Of a stretch of DNA of 13,346 bases, positions 12,829 through 13,346 are shown piece by piece. The DNA comes from Woeseiaceae bacterium. Its GTDB lineage: Bacteria > Pseudomonadota > Gammaproteobacteria > Steroidobacterales > Woeseiaceae. The notes beneath the pieces were generated by a model, which did not search any database, was not told the origin of the DNA, and saw only the letters and a list, made by a program, of their open reading frames with translations. The number at the start of each line of letters is the position of its first letter. Within the stretch, counting starts at the first letter, position 1. The stretch is taken from positions 1-13,346 of the forward strand of contig WTCH01000057.1 in the NCBI GenBank assembly GCA_013138675.1. Direction: 5' to 3'. Position numbers and translations under genes: made by a program.

Positions 12829-13346
12829 TTGAGAGAATACGACACGACATCGTCGGTCACTTCCTGACCACCGAGCATGCCACCGATCGTCACCCAGTCA
12901 CCTTCGAAGAAGACCAAGCCACGATGATCCATAGTGGCCGCTCCATTGATGTCGATCTGCTGCCAGGAGCCGGTCTCGACCTGGAACAGCAAAGCATCCT
13001 CCGCAGGTGACGATGCCGACCCGTTGTATCCCATCCCGTCATAGTTGTACGGGTTTTCGCTGCCACCGATAAATATCACGCCGCCCTCTTCAATCGATCC
13101 GGCAGCCGCCATGCGATAACGCGGCTTGCCGGGGTGAGGCTTAATTGCACGCCAATCAATGCGTCGCGATTCTTCTCCGTCGATGATGCCCAGGAAACAC
13201 TCGGGGCTCGCCACGAAATCGCGTCGTCGGTTTTCATGTGGCTCGATCGCCACGCCATCACAATAAACAATCGTGTCACCGACAATGCCACCCGCATGGC
13301 CAAACACAGCCCGTCCGGGCGTCGGCGTGGCCTGCGACCAGGTGTC
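12825..13346 (-). CDS. kelch-like beta-propeller protein, C-terminal part (partial)
   Basis: The frame enters from the right edge without a start codon in context and ends with TAA at 12825-12827, giving 173 visible residues. An internal GTG at 13305-13307 is in the middle of a repeat and is not taken as the start. The sequence shows repeats of the kelch/galactose-oxidase type: T-P-G-R-A-V-F-G-H-A-G-G followed by a G-D-T-I-V-Y strand, then G-G-V-I-F-I-G-G-S-E-N-P-Y-N-Y and D-A-L-L-F with a Trp nearby, then H-R-G-L-V-F-F-E-G-D-W-V-T-I-G-G. Each has the Gly-Gly pair and an aromatic residue expected of propeller blades, so about three blades are visible. Such proteins are often exported and bind partners or act as sialate epimerases (NanM-like); nothing here identifies the activity. 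The stop codon overlaps that of the convergent regulator gene. Confidence 0.75.
   Translation of the reverse strand, partial: DTWSQATPTPGRAVFGHAGGIVGDTIVYCDGVAIEPHENRRRDFVASPECFLGIIDGEESRRIDWRAIKPHPGKPRYRMAAAGSIEEGGVIFIGGSENPYNYDGMGYNGSASSPAEDALLFQVETGSWQQIDINGAATMDHRGLVFFEGDWVTIGGMLGGQEVTDDVVSYSLN

Overview
The window is moderately GC-rich, densely coded bacterial chromosome, most likely from a gammaproteobacterium. The clues are a C-terminal tail of the GlyGly-CTERM (rhombosortase) type, several exported peptidases and lipoproteins, an E. coli-like ModABC set and an RraA-like protein. The exact lineage cannot be fixed from the sequence; an environmental, Woeseia-like group would fit but is only a guess. 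I found no tRNA, rRNA, CRISPR array, insertion sequence or other mobile element. No gene-free stretch is longer than about 130 bases.

Left part (1-4221), cell-envelope and exported proteins. The end of a surface protein with a GlyGly-CTERM-like tail (1-117, +) faces a two-gene minus-strand unit: an S41-family serine peptidase lipoprotein (525-2114) and a small lipoprotein (148-525), joined by a TAATG stop/start overlap. Diverging from them are a secreted M28-family zinc aminopeptidase (2232-3671, +) and a small secreted coiled-coil protein of unknown role (3721-4221, +).

Central part (4247-11134, all minus). Seven genes are closely packed and read in the order: unknown 131-aa protein, RraA/HMG-aldolase-like protein, isocitrate lyase (aceA), malate synthase G (glcB), and the molybdate importer modA-modB-modC. 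Gaps are 18, 38, 21, 4 and 1 bases, and modB and modC overlap by 4. The two glyoxylate-shunt enzymes make C4 acids from acetyl-CoA; the molybdate importer follows the malate synthase stop codon after only 4 bases.

Right part (11135-13346). A 128-base divergent intergenic region carries three TTCACA direct repeats spaced exactly 14 bases apart. It separates the glyoxylate cluster from a plus-strand regulator (11263-12828) with an XRE helix-turn-helix, an ImmA/IrrE-like middle domain lacking the metal-site residues, and a cysteine-bearing C-terminal domain. This is the architecture of the RamB/PrpR/ScfR acyl-CoA-responsive regulators that control acetate and propionate metabolism. A simple model is that the regulator senses an acyl-CoA or redox signal and controls both itself and the aceA-glcB-mod cluster. 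The window ends in a minus-strand kelch-like beta-propeller gene (12825-13346, partial), whose stop codon overlaps that of the regulator.

Most interesting items: the linkage of the glyoxylate shunt, an RraA-like protein, an unknown small protein and molybdate uptake under a RamB/PrpR-like regulator; the phased repeats in front of that regulator; and a near-complete aldolase motif in the RraA-like protein.
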